From NCBI GenBank assembly GCA_002490725.1, contig DKUN01000012.1, positions 146,069 through 210,068 on the forward strand: a stretch of DNA of 64,000 bases, given 5' to 3'. This document shows positions 1 through 9,800 of this stretch, one piece after another (positions within the stretch are counted from its first letter, which is position 1; every line of letters begins with the position of its first letter). The notes below the pieces were generated by a model. The model did no database searches and had not been told where the DNA came from. It was given only the letters and a program-made list of their open reading frames with translations. Made by a program: the position numbers and the translations under genes. The stretch is from Porphyromonadaceae bacterium UBA7203. Lineage in GTDB: Bacteria > Bacteroidota > Bacteroidia > Bacteroidales > Muribaculaceae.

Positions 1-786
1 TTCAACTTCGAAGGCGGCTGCTACGCTAAGGTCATCAACCTCGACAAGGAGAGCGAACCCGACATCTTCAACGCCATTACCCGCGACGCACTGCTCGAAA
101 ACGTAACCGTCGACGCCGAAGGCCACATCGACTTCGCCGACAAGAGCGTTACCGAAAACACCCGCGTTTCGTATCCCATCGACCACATCAAGAACATCGT
201 TAAGCCCTCAGCCGGCCCCGAAGCCAAGAACGTAATCTTCCTGAGCGCCGACGCATACGGCGTGCTGCCCCCCGTGAGCATCCTCACCCCCGAGCAGACC
301 AAGTATTACTTCCTGAGCGGCTACACCTCGAAACTCGCCGGCACCGAGCGCGGCATCACCGAGCCCACCCCCACCTTCAGCGCATGCTTCGGCGCAGCCT
401 TCCTGAGCCTGCACCCCACCAAGTATGCTGAAGAACTCGTGAAGAAGATGGAAAAGAGCGGCGCCAAAGCTTATCTGGTCAACACCGGCTGGAACGGCAC
501 CGGCAAGCGCATCTCGATCCGCGACACCCGCGGCATTATCGACGCCATCCTCGACGGCTCTATCCTCACCGCTCCCACCAAGCAGATTCCCGTGTTCGGC
601 TTCACCGTTCCCACCGAACTGCCCGGCGTTGACCCCAAGATTCTCGACCCCCGCGACACCTACGCCGACGCCGAAGAATGGAAGAAGAAGGCTACCATGC
701 TCGCCGAGAAGTTCATCAACAACTTCAAGAAGTTCGAGAACAACCCCGCAGGCAAGGCCCTCGTAGCTGCCGGCCCCGCCCTCTGA
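1..786 (+). CDS. pckA: Phosphoenolpyruvate carboxykinase (ATP), 3' part
   Basis: The reading frame is open from the window edge, so only the last 261 residues are visible. They match the C-terminal half of ATP-dependent PEP carboxykinase, the cytosolic enzyme that interconverts oxaloacetate plus ATP with PEP, CO2 and ADP. In anaerobic Bacteroidota it commonly runs toward oxaloacetate for succinate and propionate formation (family knowledge). Visible family features are FNFEGGCYAK at the very start, the IDHIKN stretch, the SGYTSKLAGTERG loop and the VNTGWNGTGKRI motif with the nucleotide-contacting Arg/Thr region. The C-terminus KALVAAGPAL is typical. A 12-bp hairpin terminator follows 26 bases after the stop. 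The next gene is convergent. Confidence 0.96.
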   Translation, partial: FNFEGGCYAKVINLDKESEPDIFNAITRDALLENVTVDAEGHIDFADKSVTENTRVSYPIDHIKNIVKPSAGPEAKNVIFLSADAYGVLPPVSILTPEQTKYYFLSGYTSKLAGTERGITEPTPTFSACFGAAFLSLHPTKYAEELVKKMEKSGAKAYLVNTGWNGTGKRISIRDTRGIIDAILDGSILTAPTKQIPVFGFTVPTELPGVDPKILDPRDTYADAEEWKKKATMLAEKFINNFKKFENNPAGKALVAAGPAL

Positions 787-812
787 TCAACCAACAACTG
801 ACCTAACACTAC

Positions 813-854
813 AGTGGCCGGAGATTTCTCTCCGGCCACTGCTTTATTTATTTT
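813..854 (+). terminator. Rho-independent terminator of pckA
   Basis: A perfect 12-bp stem (AGTGGCCGGAGA, 813-824, with its complement at 829-840) closes a 4-base loop TTTC. It is followed by the T-rich run GCTTTATTTATTTT. On the opposite strand no T-run follows, so it serves pckA rather than the convergent CotH gene. Confidence 0.9.
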
Positions 855-887
855 AGGCCCGCGCCTGAATCCTGACAACAAACCCTG

Positions 888-2327
888 TCAGCGAACATGA
901 ATCTTGCTCACGCCGGCTTCATTTCGGATAATATAGATTCCGGGCCCAAAGACGTCAAACACCCGCCCGTCGGCATCCGACGGATACACTTCATTGCCGA
1001 CGAGGTCATAGACGCGAGCTTTCGAAGCAACGAAAACGCGCTGACCTTCAACATGATACCCGCAACTGGGGGGGGTAATTTGCATCGGTTTATCATCGAT
1101 TGAACTCATAAACCGGTCAGAAGCAAAGTAACCGTTGAGCCACTCGATATTTGCCTTGACAAGCGACGCCGCATGTGCCGCTCCATTGCGCAAATCGGTC
1201 TGCGACGTCTGCCACCGCTCGGCATTGCGTTTCCCGGGCACATCCATGACCCGGCCGAGACGTTCCGCCACGCTGTCAATCCACGAGCGATCCGACTCGT
1301 AGAATTCAGTCCACTGACGTATAACCTCTTGCCGAAAATCGTCAAACCTAAGCAGCTGAGGCATCAGCTTCGGAATGTTTGACGCCGGCAGGTCGTCGAG
1401 AATCGGCGCAGTCTTCACCTTGTCGAGCGAATAGGCGAGATCCCACAACGGGCCGAACGTCCACCGGCTGCCACCATCCTTGTAGAGATAGAAGCTGCCG
1501 TTAAAGGCGTCATAATTATGAATCACCTCCTGCACAATATAATAACGCGCGCACGAAACCGGGTCGATATAATCCTTCCAGTCGTCGGATTCCTCGTTGA
1601 ATACCGCCTCGATAAGCGCCTCGAAATTACCGTCGATATAATCTTGCTGCACCTCCGAAAGCACCTCGGGCGATTTATGCGTGAGCCTCAGAATCTTTCC
1701 GTCTGGCTGGCTATAGATTGTCTGGTAATCGTCGGCATAGTTGTCTATCTCGACCAGCCAACCGTTTTCGACCCTGGCGGCATCATATACCAGATCAGCC
1801 TGCTCGGTAACGTTGACGCGCAGCGGGTCAACCTTGATTGACTCGGTCAGATAATACCACCCCAGATAGTCGCCGTTGAGCACCACCTCGACCTCGCGCT
1901 GCCCGGGCGTCCACCCGAGCCCGATTCGCCGGCCGAGCTCAAAACCTAATGGCTCGCGCGCCGGAGTAGAATTCGCCCCCGGATAGTGAATAAGTGCAAA
2001 ATGCTTGCTCCGCGAAAGCCCGAGCGGCGACTGGCGCGAAACGAACTTCAGCTTATAAGGCTTCTTTTCATAGCTGATCCACGATGCGTTGCCGCGTCCG
2101 CGGATGCCCAGCAGCAGCGGCTCGGCGGCCGAACCCTGCGACTCATAATCATCGGTCATAGAGGCGTCGATCCATGCCTTGGCCTCAACATAGGCCTCCT
2201 TCGAGTCGACAGGCCTGTGATTCTCGGTTTCTATGTACAGAACAGGAATAGTCATGGTGGGCTCCACAGCCGACAAAGCCTGCGACGCGACGATCAACAC
2301 CGTCAAAAAAACATATCCGGACTTCAT
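888..2327 (-). CDS. Secreted CotH kinase family protein
   Basis: 479 residues. A signal peptide (about residues 1-19, ending ALSA) is followed by a CotH-type domain (roughly 20-400). CotH proteins are atypical secreted kinases; Bacillus CotH phosphorylates spore coat proteins. Family signs are GIRGRGNASW near 74, KKPYKLKF, a GDYLGWYYLTE segment near 150, the FYLYKD segment and PLWDLAYS near 300. The usual W-D-x-D pattern reads W-D-L-A here, so catalytic activity is uncertain. The last ~50 residues (VYDLVGNEVYP...GIYIIRNEAG...KIHVR) resemble a type IX secretion C-terminal sorting domain. The gene is divergent from ilvE and transcribed alone. A C8 homopolymer lies in its 3' region (minus-strand reading of 1068-1075). 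The substrate is unknown. Confidence 0.82.
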   Translation of the reverse strand: MKSGYVFLTVLIVASQALSAVEPTMTIPVLYIETENHRPVDSKEAYVEAKAWIDASMTDDYESQGSAAEPLLLGIRGRGNASWISYEKKPYKLKFVSRQSPLGLSRSKHFALIHYPGANSTPAREPLGFELGRRIGLGWTPGQREVEVVLNGDYLGWYYLTESIKVDPLRVNVTEQADLVYDAARVENGWLVEIDNYADDYQTIYSQPDGKILRLTHKSPEVLSEVQQDYIDGNFEALIEAVFNEESDDWKDYIDPVSCARYYIVQEVIHNYDAFNGSFYLYKDGGSRWTFGPLWDLAYSLDKVKTAPILDDLPASNIPKLMPQLLRFDDFRQEVIRQWTEFYESDRSWIDSVAERLGRVMDVPGKRNAERWQTSQTDLRNGAAHAASLVKANIEWLNGYFASDRFMSSIDDKPMQITPPSCGYHVEGQRVFVASKARVYDLVGNEVYPSDADGRVFDVFGPGIYIIRNEAGVSKIHVR

Positions 2328-2383
2328 TGTATATATATGCGTATGTGTTTATCTTGATAGAACAAAAGAGTGATGTAATGGTG

Positions 2384-2414
2384 CAAATATACGTAATATT
2401 GGCCGCTTTACCAA
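2384..2414 (-). promoter_or_regulatory. Bacteroidota-type promoter of the CotH gene
   Basis: On the minus strand a TATATTTG -7 box (2384-2391) lies 19 bases downstream of TTGG (2411-2414). It faces away from the ilvE promoter, and the two promoters interleave within about 50 bases. Confidence 0.6.
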
Positions 2415-2424
2415 TAATTTTTCG

Positions 2425-2432
2425 TAACTTTG
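2425..2432 (+). promoter_or_regulatory. -7 box of ilvE
   Basis: TAACTTTG matches the Bacteroidota -7 consensus TAnnTTTG and sits 33 bases before the ilvE start. No convincing -33 element at the usual spacing was found. Confidence 0.6.
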
Positions 2433-2465
2433 CGGCCAAAATAAGTACAATATTCAACCACACTT

Positions 2466-3491
2466 ATGGCATCCAACGAACTTGACTGGGCCAAACTGCC
2501 GTTTGGCTACATTCCTACCGACGTGAACGTCCGCGCGACTTTTCGCGACGGTGCTTGGGGCCCTATCGAAGAGACCTCATCAGAATACATCAATCTGCAT
2601 ATGGCCGCAACCGCCCTGCATTACGGCCAGGAAATTTTCGAAGGACTCAAGGCCTTCAGAGGCGCTGACGGCAAGGTGCGCATTTTTCGCCTCGAAGACA
2701 ACGCCCGCCGCATAATCGACTCCGCCAAGGGCCTGCTCATGGAGCCGGTGCCCGTAGAGCTTTTTACCGAAATGGTCAAGCGCGTCGTTAAGGCTAACGA
2801 ACGCTTCATTCCGCCCTACGGCTCGGGCGCGTCGCTCTATATCCGACCCCTCGAAATAGGCATCACGCCCCAGGTCGGCGTAAAGGCCGCCACGGAATAT
2901 ATGTTTGTGGTGTTCGTATCGCCCGTAGGACCCTACTTCAAGGAAGGCTTCAAACCGACCAACATCTGCATCATGCGCGAATATGACCGCGTGGCCCCCA
3001 AAGGCACCGGCCGCTGGAAAGTAGGCGGCAACTACGCCGCATCGATTGCCGCAGGCGACAAGGCCCACTCCATGGGCTACAGCGCCGTGCTCTATCTCGA
3101 CCCCAAAGAGAAGAAATATCTCGACGAATGCGGTCCGGCCAACTTCTTTGCCATCAAGAACGGCACCTACATCACCCCCGCTTCCGAGTCGATTCTCCCC
3201 TCGATCACCAACAGGAGCCTGATGCAGATTGCCCGCGACATGGGCATGAAGGTCGAAGAGCGCCACATCACGGTCGAAGAGCTCGACGAGGTTTCGGAAG
3301 CCGCCGCCTGCGGCACCGCCGCCGTGGCTTCGCCCGTAGGCGAGGTTCACGACCTCGACACCGGCAAGCGCTACGTCATTCTGAACGGCAACGAGCCCGG
3401 ACCTATAGTTACCGAACTCTATAACCGCCTGCGTGCGATTCAGCTCGGCGAGGCCCCCGACACCCACTCGTGGAACACTATTATCGAATAA
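2466..3491 (+). CDS. ilvE: Branched-chain amino acid aminotransferase
   Basis: 341 residues, the usual length for the class IV PLP aminotransferase of the large (eukaryote-like) BCAT type. It transfers amino groups between glutamate and the 2-oxo acids of leucine, isoleucine and valine in the cytosol. Visible are YGQEIFEGLKAFR near 53-65, the YIRP segment near 125, and the PLP-binding lysine K185 in GTGRWKVGGNY. The C-terminal region carries EAAACGTAAVASPVG, the phosphate-binding T/A-rich loop. The start ATG lies shortly after a -7 box. Its 3' end overlaps the start of the HD-domain gene by 22 bases, so the two are probably co-transcribed. Confidence 0.96.
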   Translation: MASNELDWAKLPFGYIPTDVNVRATFRDGAWGPIEETSSEYINLHMAATALHYGQEIFEGLKAFRGADGKVRIFRLEDNARRIIDSAKGLLMEPVPVELFTEMVKRVVKANERFIPPYGSGASLYIRPLEIGITPQVGVKAATEYMFVVFVSPVGPYFKEGFKPTNICIMREYDRVAPKGTGRWKVGGNYAASIAAGDKAHSMGYSAVLYLDPKEKKYLDECGPANFFAIKNGTYITPASESILPSITNRSLMQIARDMGMKVEERHITVEELDEVSEAAACGTAAVASPVGEVHDLDTGKRYVILNGNEPGPIVTELYNRLRAIQLGEAPDTHSWNTIIE

Positions 3492-3991
3492 TCGACAAAT
3501 ACTATCCCGAAGGCACACCCCTTCGGGATATTTATTTGCGCCACGCCACCGACGTGGCCGCACTGGCCGAGGAACTGCGCGCCCGCTACATGCCCGACCT
3601 CGACCCCGAACGCGTGCGAGCCGCCGCCATGATGCACGACATAGGCATCTTCCTGACCGACGCGCCCGCAATCGAATGCAGAGGCACTGCCCCCTACATC
3701 AGCCACGGACCCCTCGGCGCGCAACTGCTGCGCAGCGAGCACGCGCCCGAATGGATGGCGCGTGTGGCCGAGCGCCACACCGGCGTCGGCATCGGCGACA
3801 TGGTACCCGAAACGCCGTTAGAAAAACTGGTGTGCTACGCCGACAAGTTCTACTCCAAGTCAGGCTCCATGAAGCGAAAATCGCTCGAAGAGGTCGAGCG
3901 CTCCATGGCGCGATTCGGCAGCGACAACCTGGAGGCATTCAGGCAGCTCCACAAACTTTTCGCGAACCAATCCTCCCCCTCGAGTTGTTAG
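3470..3991 (+). CDS. HD-domain phosphohydrolase-like protein
   Basis: 173 residues starting at a GTG inside the end of ilvE (22-base overlap); later starts would cut into the domain. It has a compact HD fold typical of small metal-dependent phosphohydrolases, which act on nucleotides or other phosphoesters. Probable metal ligands are an early His (RHATDVAALA, near 25), the HD doublet in AAMMHDIGIF (56-57), the His of YISHGPLGAQLL (near 79) and the Asp in CYADKFYSK. The specific substrate cannot be read from the sequence. Translational overlap with ilvE suggests coupled expression rather than a known pathway link. Confidence 0.78.
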   Translation: MEHYYRIIDKYYPEGTPLRDIYLRHATDVAALAEELRARYMPDLDPERVRAAAMMHDIGIFLTDAPAIECRGTAPYISHGPLGAQLLRSEHAPEWMARVAERHTGVGIGDMVPETPLEKLVCYADKFYSKSGSMKRKSLEEVERSMARFGSDNLEAFRQLHKLFANQSSPSSC

Positions 3992-4015
3992 GTAAAGAAA
4001 AAGTTTGTAATTTTG
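3985..4015 (+). promoter_or_regulatory. Promoter of phoH, implying a leaderless transcript
   Basis: TTG (3985-3987) and TAATTTTG (4008-4015) are 20 bases apart. Only four bases separate the box from the phoH ATG at 4020. The expected start of transcription therefore falls at or next to the start codon. Confidence 0.65.
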
Positions 4016-4019
4016 CACT

Positions 4020-5024
4020 ATGATTGAACGCATCATCATCATTGACCGCGCCGACCCGGTTAGCTTCTATGGGGTCAACAACTGCAACATGCAGCTTATC
4101 AAGAACCTGCACCCCAAGCTACGCATAGCCGCGCGAGGCACGGTGATGAAAGTCGTCGGCGAGGAAAGCGAGACGGCGGCCTTTGAGAAAACCATTCGCG
4201 AACTCGAGGAATACTGCGCTACGTTCAACAAACTGACCGAAGAAGCAATTCTCGACATAACCCACGGCTGCCGGCCCTCGGAAATCAAAGGCGACGAAGC
4301 GATTATTTACGGCGTGAACGGCAAGCCGATTCAGGCCCGCACCCCACACCAACGCGACCTTGTCAAGGCATTTGCCGACAACGACCTTGTGTTTGCGCTC
4401 GGGCCCGCCGGTACCGGCAAGACCTACGTGGCCATAGCCTTGGCCGTCAGAGCCCTCAAAAACCGCGAGGTCCGCAAGATCATACTTTCGCGCCCGGCCG
4501 TCGAAGCAGGCGAAAAACTCGGATTCCTGCCCGGCGACATGAAAGACAAAATCGACCCGTATCTTCAGCCCCTCTACGACGCTCTGGAAGACATGATTCC
4601 GGCCTCGAAGCTGAAAGAATACATGGAAACGAAAGTGATTCAGATAGCTCCGCTGGCATTCATGCGCGGACGCACGCTCTCCGACGCAGTCATAGTACTC
4701 GACGAAGCCCAGAACACAACCACCCACCAGATCAAAATGTTCCTGACCCGTCTGGGCATGAACGCCAAGATGGTCATTACGGGCGACGTTACCCAGATTG
4801 ATTTGCCACGGACCCAGTGTTCAGGCTTGGTCAGGGCGCTCAACGTGCTGCGCGGACTCGACGGAGTAGGCCGCGTTGAATTCGACAAAAAAGACATTGT
4901 GCGCGCCAAACTGGTGCAGCGCATCGTCGAGGCCTATGAGCGCTACGACAAGCGCATGGCCGAATCTAACGACAACACCGACGGCGAGGCTCCGGCCGAA
5001 ACGCCCGACAACAACCAACAATAA
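4020..5024 (+). CDS. phoH: PhoH family ATPase
   Basis: 334 residues. The N-terminal ~100 residues form a KH-like/PhoH N-domain. The P-loop ATPase core follows, with Walker A GPAGTGKT (about 127-134), SRPAVEAGEKLGFLPGD downstream, and the Walker B-like VIVLDEAQN (about 225-233). MVITGDVTQIDLP forms the sensor region. PhoH proteins are cytosolic ATPases linked to RNA metabolism and phosphate or other stress (family knowledge; exact role unsettled). The acidic, Asn/Gln-rich tail after about 315 is probably disordered. The gene sits behind its own promoter and 29 bases before purC, so purC may be read through. Confidence 0.93.
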   Translation: MIERIIIIDRADPVSFYGVNNCNMQLIKNLHPKLRIAARGTVMKVVGEESETAAFEKTIRELEEYCATFNKLTEEAILDITHGCRPSEIKGDEAIIYGVNGKPIQARTPHQRDLVKAFADNDLVFALGPAGTGKTYVAIALAVRALKNREVRKIILSRPAVEAGEKLGFLPGDMKDKIDPYLQPLYDALEDMIPASKLKEYMETKVIQIAPLAFMRGRTLSDAVIVLDEAQNTTTHQIKMFLTRLGMNAKMVITGDVTQIDLPRTQCSGLVRALNVLRGLDGVGRVEFDKKDIVRAKLVQRIVEAYERYDKRMAESNDNTDGEAPAETPDNNQQ

Positions 5025-5053
5025 ACTAACCCTTTTCAATATCCTAACCGATC

Positions 5054-6004
5054 ATGTCAACACTTCTGACCACCGACTTCAACTTTCCCGGACAGCAAAG
5101 CGTATATCACGGCAAGGTGCGCGACGTCTATGCCATCGAACCCGATACACTCGTAATGATTGCATCCGACCGCATCTCGGCGTTCGACGTGGTTCTGCCC
5201 AAAGGCATCCCCTTCAAAGGCCAGGTGCTCAACCAGATTGCCACCTACTTCCTCGACGCCACCGCCGACATCGTGCCAAACTGGAAACTCGCCACACCCG
5301 ACCCGATGGTAACCGTAGGCCGCAAAGCCCAGGGCCTTCGCGTCGAAATGATCATACGCGGCTACCTGACCGGCTCGGCATGGCGCGAATACGCCGCCGG
5401 CTCGCGCGAACTCTGCGGAGTCAAACTCCCCGACGGCATGCGCGAAAACGAAAAGTTCCCCGAACCCATCATAACCCCGACCACCAAGGCCGACGCCGGC
5501 CACGACGAAAACATCTCGAAAGAGGAAATCATTGCCCAAGGCCTGGTCAGCGCCGCCGACTACGAAAAAGTTGAGCGCTACACCCGCGCGCTCTTTGCCC
5601 GCGGCCAGCAGATGGCAGCCGACAAGGGCCTGATTCTGGTCGACACCAAATATGAATTCGGCCTGATCGACGGCGAGGTGATACTCATCGACGAAATCCA
5701 CACCCCCGACTCGTCGCGCTACTTCTATGCCGACGGCTACGAAGAACGCTTCGAAAAGGGCGAGCCCCAGCGCCAGCTCTCGAAAGAATTCGTGCGCCAG
5801 TGGCTCATTGACCGCGGCTTCATGGGCAAGACCGGCCAGCAGGTGCCCGAAATGACCGACGAATTCGTCGACAGCGTTTCGAAGCGCTACATCGAACTCT
5901 ACGAACACATCACAGGCAAAAAATTCGAACCCGCCGCCGACAGCGACCTCACCCGCCGCATCGAGACCAACGTGATTGACTGCCTGCAGACCATCAATGC
6001 CTGA
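5054..6004 (+). CDS. purC: Phosphoribosylaminoimidazole-succinocarboxamide synthase
   Basis: 316 residues, the longer form seen in Bacteroidota and fungi. It condenses CAIR with aspartate using ATP to give SAICAR, step 8 of de novo purine synthesis, in the cytosol. Visible are HGKVRDVY near 17-24 (nucleotide loop), ASDRISAFDVVLP near 37-49, RGYLTGSAWREY near 97-108, the PIITPTTKAD segment near 135, and the LVDTKYEFGL.DGEVILIDEIHTPDSSR signature near 190-220. The menG start lies inside the 3' end (8-base overlap), suggesting one transcript. purH is in the same window, 20 kb away. Confidence 0.97.
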   Translation: MSTLLTTDFNFPGQQSVYHGKVRDVYAIEPDTLVMIASDRISAFDVVLPKGIPFKGQVLNQIATYFLDATADIVPNWKLATPDPMVTVGRKAQGLRVEMIIRGYLTGSAWREYAAGSRELCGVKLPDGMRENEKFPEPIITPTTKADAGHDENISKEEIIAQGLVSAADYEKVERYTRALFARGQQMAADKGLILVDTKYEFGLIDGEVILIDEIHTPDSSRYFYADGYEERFEKGEPQRQLSKEFVRQWLIDRGFMGKTGQQVPEMTDEFVDSVSKRYIELYEHITGKKFEPAADSDLTRRIETNVIDCLQTINA

Positions 6005-6731
6005 CGTAGAACATATTACCCCCTACGGCAGCGACGCCCCGAAGGAACGTCAGGTCGAGCAGATGTTTGACTCCATCGCACCTGCCTACGACCTGATGAA
6101 CCGCGCCATGACATTCGGCATTGACCGCCTGTGGCGGGCCAAGGCCGTGAGGATGTTGCGCCGCGACAACCCGCGCGACATCCTCGACGTGGCGACCGGC
6201 ACCGGCGACCTGGCCATCGAACTGGCCCGCCGGCTCCCGCAGGCGCGCGTCACCGGCGTAGACCTCAGCTCGGGCATGATAGCCGTCGGACGCGAAAAAA
6301 TAGCCCGCACCGGCCTCGGAGAGCGGGTGAGCCTCAGCGTTGCCGACTGTCTGGACCTCCCATTCGCCGACGCATCGTTCGACTGCATCACCGTGGCCTA
6401 CGGCGTGCGCAACTTCGCCAACCTCGAAGCCGGCTACCGCGAAATGCGCCGCGTGCTCCGTCCGGGCGGCACAATCTGCGTCATCGAACTTTCAACCCCC
6501 GCAAACCCGATAGTCAAACCGCTCTACAAGGCCTACACCAACGTCATTATCCCCGCCGTCGGACGCCTGGTCAGCAAAGACACTCGCGCCTACTCCTACC
6601 TCCCGGAAAGCATCGCCGCAGTGGCCCAGCGCCGCGACATGTGCGACCTGATGAGCAAAGCCGGCTTCAACTCCCCGGCCTTTAGGCCGCTGACTTTCGG
6701 AGTCTGCTGCATCTACACCGCGCAAGCCTGA
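5997..6731 (+). CDS. menG: Demethylmenaquinone methyltransferase
   Basis: 244 residues from the ATG at 5997, chosen over an upstream TTG because family alignment begins around KERQVEQMFDSIAPAYDLMN. The enzyme is a UbiE/MenG class I SAM methyltransferase that makes menaquinone from demethylmenaquinone, the quinone of anaerobic respiration in this phylum. Visible are motif I ILDVATGTGDLAIELA (about 61-76), GVDLSSGM, the DCLDLPFADASFD segment and the UbiE signature VAYGVRNF (near 138). It overlaps purC by 8 bases. About 100 bases with a new promoter separate it from the PFOR gene. Confidence 0.95.
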   Translation: MPDVEHITPYGSDAPKERQVEQMFDSIAPAYDLMNRAMTFGIDRLWRAKAVRMLRRDNPRDILDVATGTGDLAIELARRLPQARVTGVDLSSGMIAVGREKIARTGLGERVSLSVADCLDLPFADASFDCITVAYGVRNFANLEAGYREMRRVLRPGGTICVIELSTPANPIVKPLYKAYTNVIIPAVGRLVSKDTRAYSYLPESIAAVAQRRDMCDLMSKAGFNSPAFRPLTFGVCCIYTAQA

Positions 6732-6753
6732 AGAAAAATCGCCTGAGCTACGC

Positions 6754-6783
6754 TTGGCGTTTCAGGGATTTTTACTATATTTG
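6754..6783 (+). promoter_or_regulatory. Promoter of the pyruvate:ferredoxin oxidoreductase gene
   Basis: TTG (6754-6756) and TATATTTG (6776-6783) are 19 bases apart, a close match to the Bacteroidota consensus. It leaves a leader of about 45 bases. Confidence 0.72.
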
Positions 6784-6831
6784 CAGGATAAAATTTAAAG
6801 ATTTTTTTTAACCACACTATCACTATAACTC

Positions 6832-9800
6832 ATGAGTAAAGAAAAGAAATTCATGACGTGTGACGGCAATACGGCTGCAGCGCATATCGCGTATATGTTC
6901 TCAGAAGTAGCCGCAATTTACCCCATCACACCTTCCTCGACCATGGCAGAGCTCGTTGACGAATGGGCAGCCAACGGCCGCAAGAACATTTTCGGCGAGA
7001 CGGTTCTGGTTCAGGAAATGCAGAGCGAAGGCGGCGCTGCCGGCGCCGTTCACGGCTCGTTGATGAACGGCGTGCTCACCAACACTTTCACCGCATCGCA
7101 GGGCCTCCTGCTGATGATTCCCAACATGTACAAAATCGCCGGCGAAATGCTTCCGAGCGTGTTCCACGTGTCGGCACGCACCATCGCCAGCCATGCACTG
7201 AGCATCTTCGGTGACCACCAGGACGTAATGTCGGTTCGCCAGACCGGCTTCGCCATGCTTGCCGAAGGTTCCGTTCAGGAAGTAATGGACCTGTCGGGTG
7301 TAGCCCACCTCGCCTCGATCAAGAGTTCGATTCCCTTTGTCAACTTCTTCGACGGTTTCCGCACCAGCCACGAAATCCAGAAAATCGAAGTCATTGACCA
7401 GGACGAAATCGCTCCCCTGCTCGACCGCGAAGCGCTCGCCAAGTTCCGCAGCCGCGGCCTCAGCCCCGAACACCCCCAGGCACGCGGCCTCGCTGAAAAC
7501 AGCGACGTCTTCTTCCAGCACCGCGAAGCTTGCAACACCACCTACGCCCAGGTGCCCGAAATCGTTGAAGAATACATGAACCAGATTTCGGTCATCACCG
7601 GCCGCAAATATGGTCTGTTCAACTACTACGGCGCCCCCGACGCCGACCGCGTCATCATTGCCATGGGCTCCGTATGCCAGGCCGCCGAAGAGGCCGTCGA
7701 CCACCTCAACGCCAACGGCCACAAGGTCGGCATCGTCGAAGTGCACCTCTATCGCCCCTTCTCGGCCAAACACTTCCTCGCAGCCGTTCCCAAAACCGCC
7801 AAGCGCATTGCCGTGCTTGACCGCACCAAAGAACCCGGCGCTAACGGCGAGCCCCTGCTGCTCGACGTCAAGGAGTGCTTCTACGGCAAGGAAAACGCCC
7901 CCGAAATCGTTGGCGGCCGCTACGCCCTGGCGTCGAAAGACACCACTCCCGCAATGATCATCTCGGTGTTCGAAAACCTCGCCCTGCCCGAACCCAAGGA
8001 CAAATTCACCGTCGGCATCATCGACGACGTGACCTTCACCTCGCTTCCTCCCAAGGAAGAAATCGCCCTTGGCGACAAGAGCACCTACGAAGCCAAATTC
8101 TACGGTCTCGGAGCCGACGGCACAGTAGGCGCCAACAAAAACTCGGTCAAGATTATCGGCGAGAACACCAACAAATACTGTCAGGCATACTTCGCCTACG
8201 ACTCGAAAAAGTCAGGCGGCTTCACCTGCTCGCACCTCCGCTTCGGCGACGCTCCCATCCGCTCCACCTATCTGGTAACCACGCCTAACTTCGTAGCCTG
8301 CCACGTTCAGGCCTACCTCCACCTCTACGACGTGACCAAGGGTCTGCGCGACGGCGGCACATTCCTGCTCAACACCATCTGGGAGGGCGACGAACTCGCC
8401 GCCAACCTGCCCAACAAGGTTAAGCGCTACTTCGCCCAGCACAACATCAACGTCTACTACATCAACGCAACCCAGATTGCACGCGAAATCGGCCTCGGCA
8501 ACCGCACCAACACGATTCTGCAGAGCGCATTCTTCCGCATTACCGGCGTAATTCCCGTTGACCTCGCCATCGAGCAGATGAAGAAATTCATCGTCAAGTC
8601 ATATGGCAAGAAGGGCCAGGACATCGTTGACAAGAACTATGCAGCAGTTGACCGCGGCGGCGAATACAAGCAGCTCGCAGTCGATCCCGCATGGGCATCG
8701 CTGGCCGACGACGAAGCCGCTGCCAACAACGACCCCGAATTCATTAACCGCGTTGTTCGCCCCATCAACGCCCAGGACGGCGACTCCCTGACCGTCAAGG
8801 ACTTCATTGACCGCGCCGACGGCGTCTGGGAACAGGGCACCGCCAAATATGAAAAACGCGGCGTTGCAGCCTACGTTCCCCACTGGGATCCCGCAAACTG
8901 CATTCAGTGTAACAAGTGTGCGTTCGTCTGCCCCCACGCCGCCATCCGTCCGTTCGTGCTCACCGCCGACGAAATGGCCAAGGCACCCTTCGGCGACGAC
9001 CGTACCATCCCCGCAATCGGCAAGGTATTCGACGGCATGCGCTTCATTCAGAGCGTTGACGTGCTCGACTGCCTCGGCTGCGGCAACTGCGTTGACGTTT
9101 GCCCCGGCAAGAAGGGCGTAAAGGCCCTCGAATTCAAGGCTCTCGAAGAAGAAATGTTCGAGCAGACCGAATGGGACTACTGCGTCAACAACGTAACCTC
9201 CAAGCAAGACCTCGTCGACATCAAGCTCAACGTCAAGAACTCGCAGTTCGCCACCCCCTACTTCGAATTCTCAGGCGCATGCTCGGGCTGCGGCGAAACC
9301 CCCTACGTCAAGCTCATTTCACAGCTCTTCGGCACCCGTGAAATGGTAGCGAACGCAACCGGCTGCTCATCGATTTACTCCGGCTCCGTACCCTCTACCC
9401 CCTACACCACCAACGCCAAGGGCCAGGGTCCCGCATGGGGCAACTCGCTCTTCGAAGACTTCGCCGAATTCGGCCTCGGCATGAACATTGCCAACAAGAA
9501 GATGCGCGAACGCGTTGAAAGCCTCGTAAACAAAGGTCTCGTATGCGACTGCTGCTCCGACGAACTCAAAGCCCTCTTCACCGAATGGCTCGAAGTCAAG
9601 GAAGACGGCGACAAGAGCCGCGCCGTGGCCGACAAGATGATTCCGCTGCTCGAACAGGGCACCTGCGACATCTGCAAGGAACTGACCGAACTGAAAGGCT
9701 ACCTGGTTAAACGCGCTCACTGGATCATTGCCGGCGACGGCGCCGCCTACGACATCGGCTTCGGCGGCCTTGACCACGTTTTGGCCAGCGGCGAAAACAT

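Noticed and set aside
2580..3671. A 363-residue minus-strand frame across ilvE and the HD gene.
   Set aside because: It is a shadow of two well-supported plus-strand genes and has no family resemblance.
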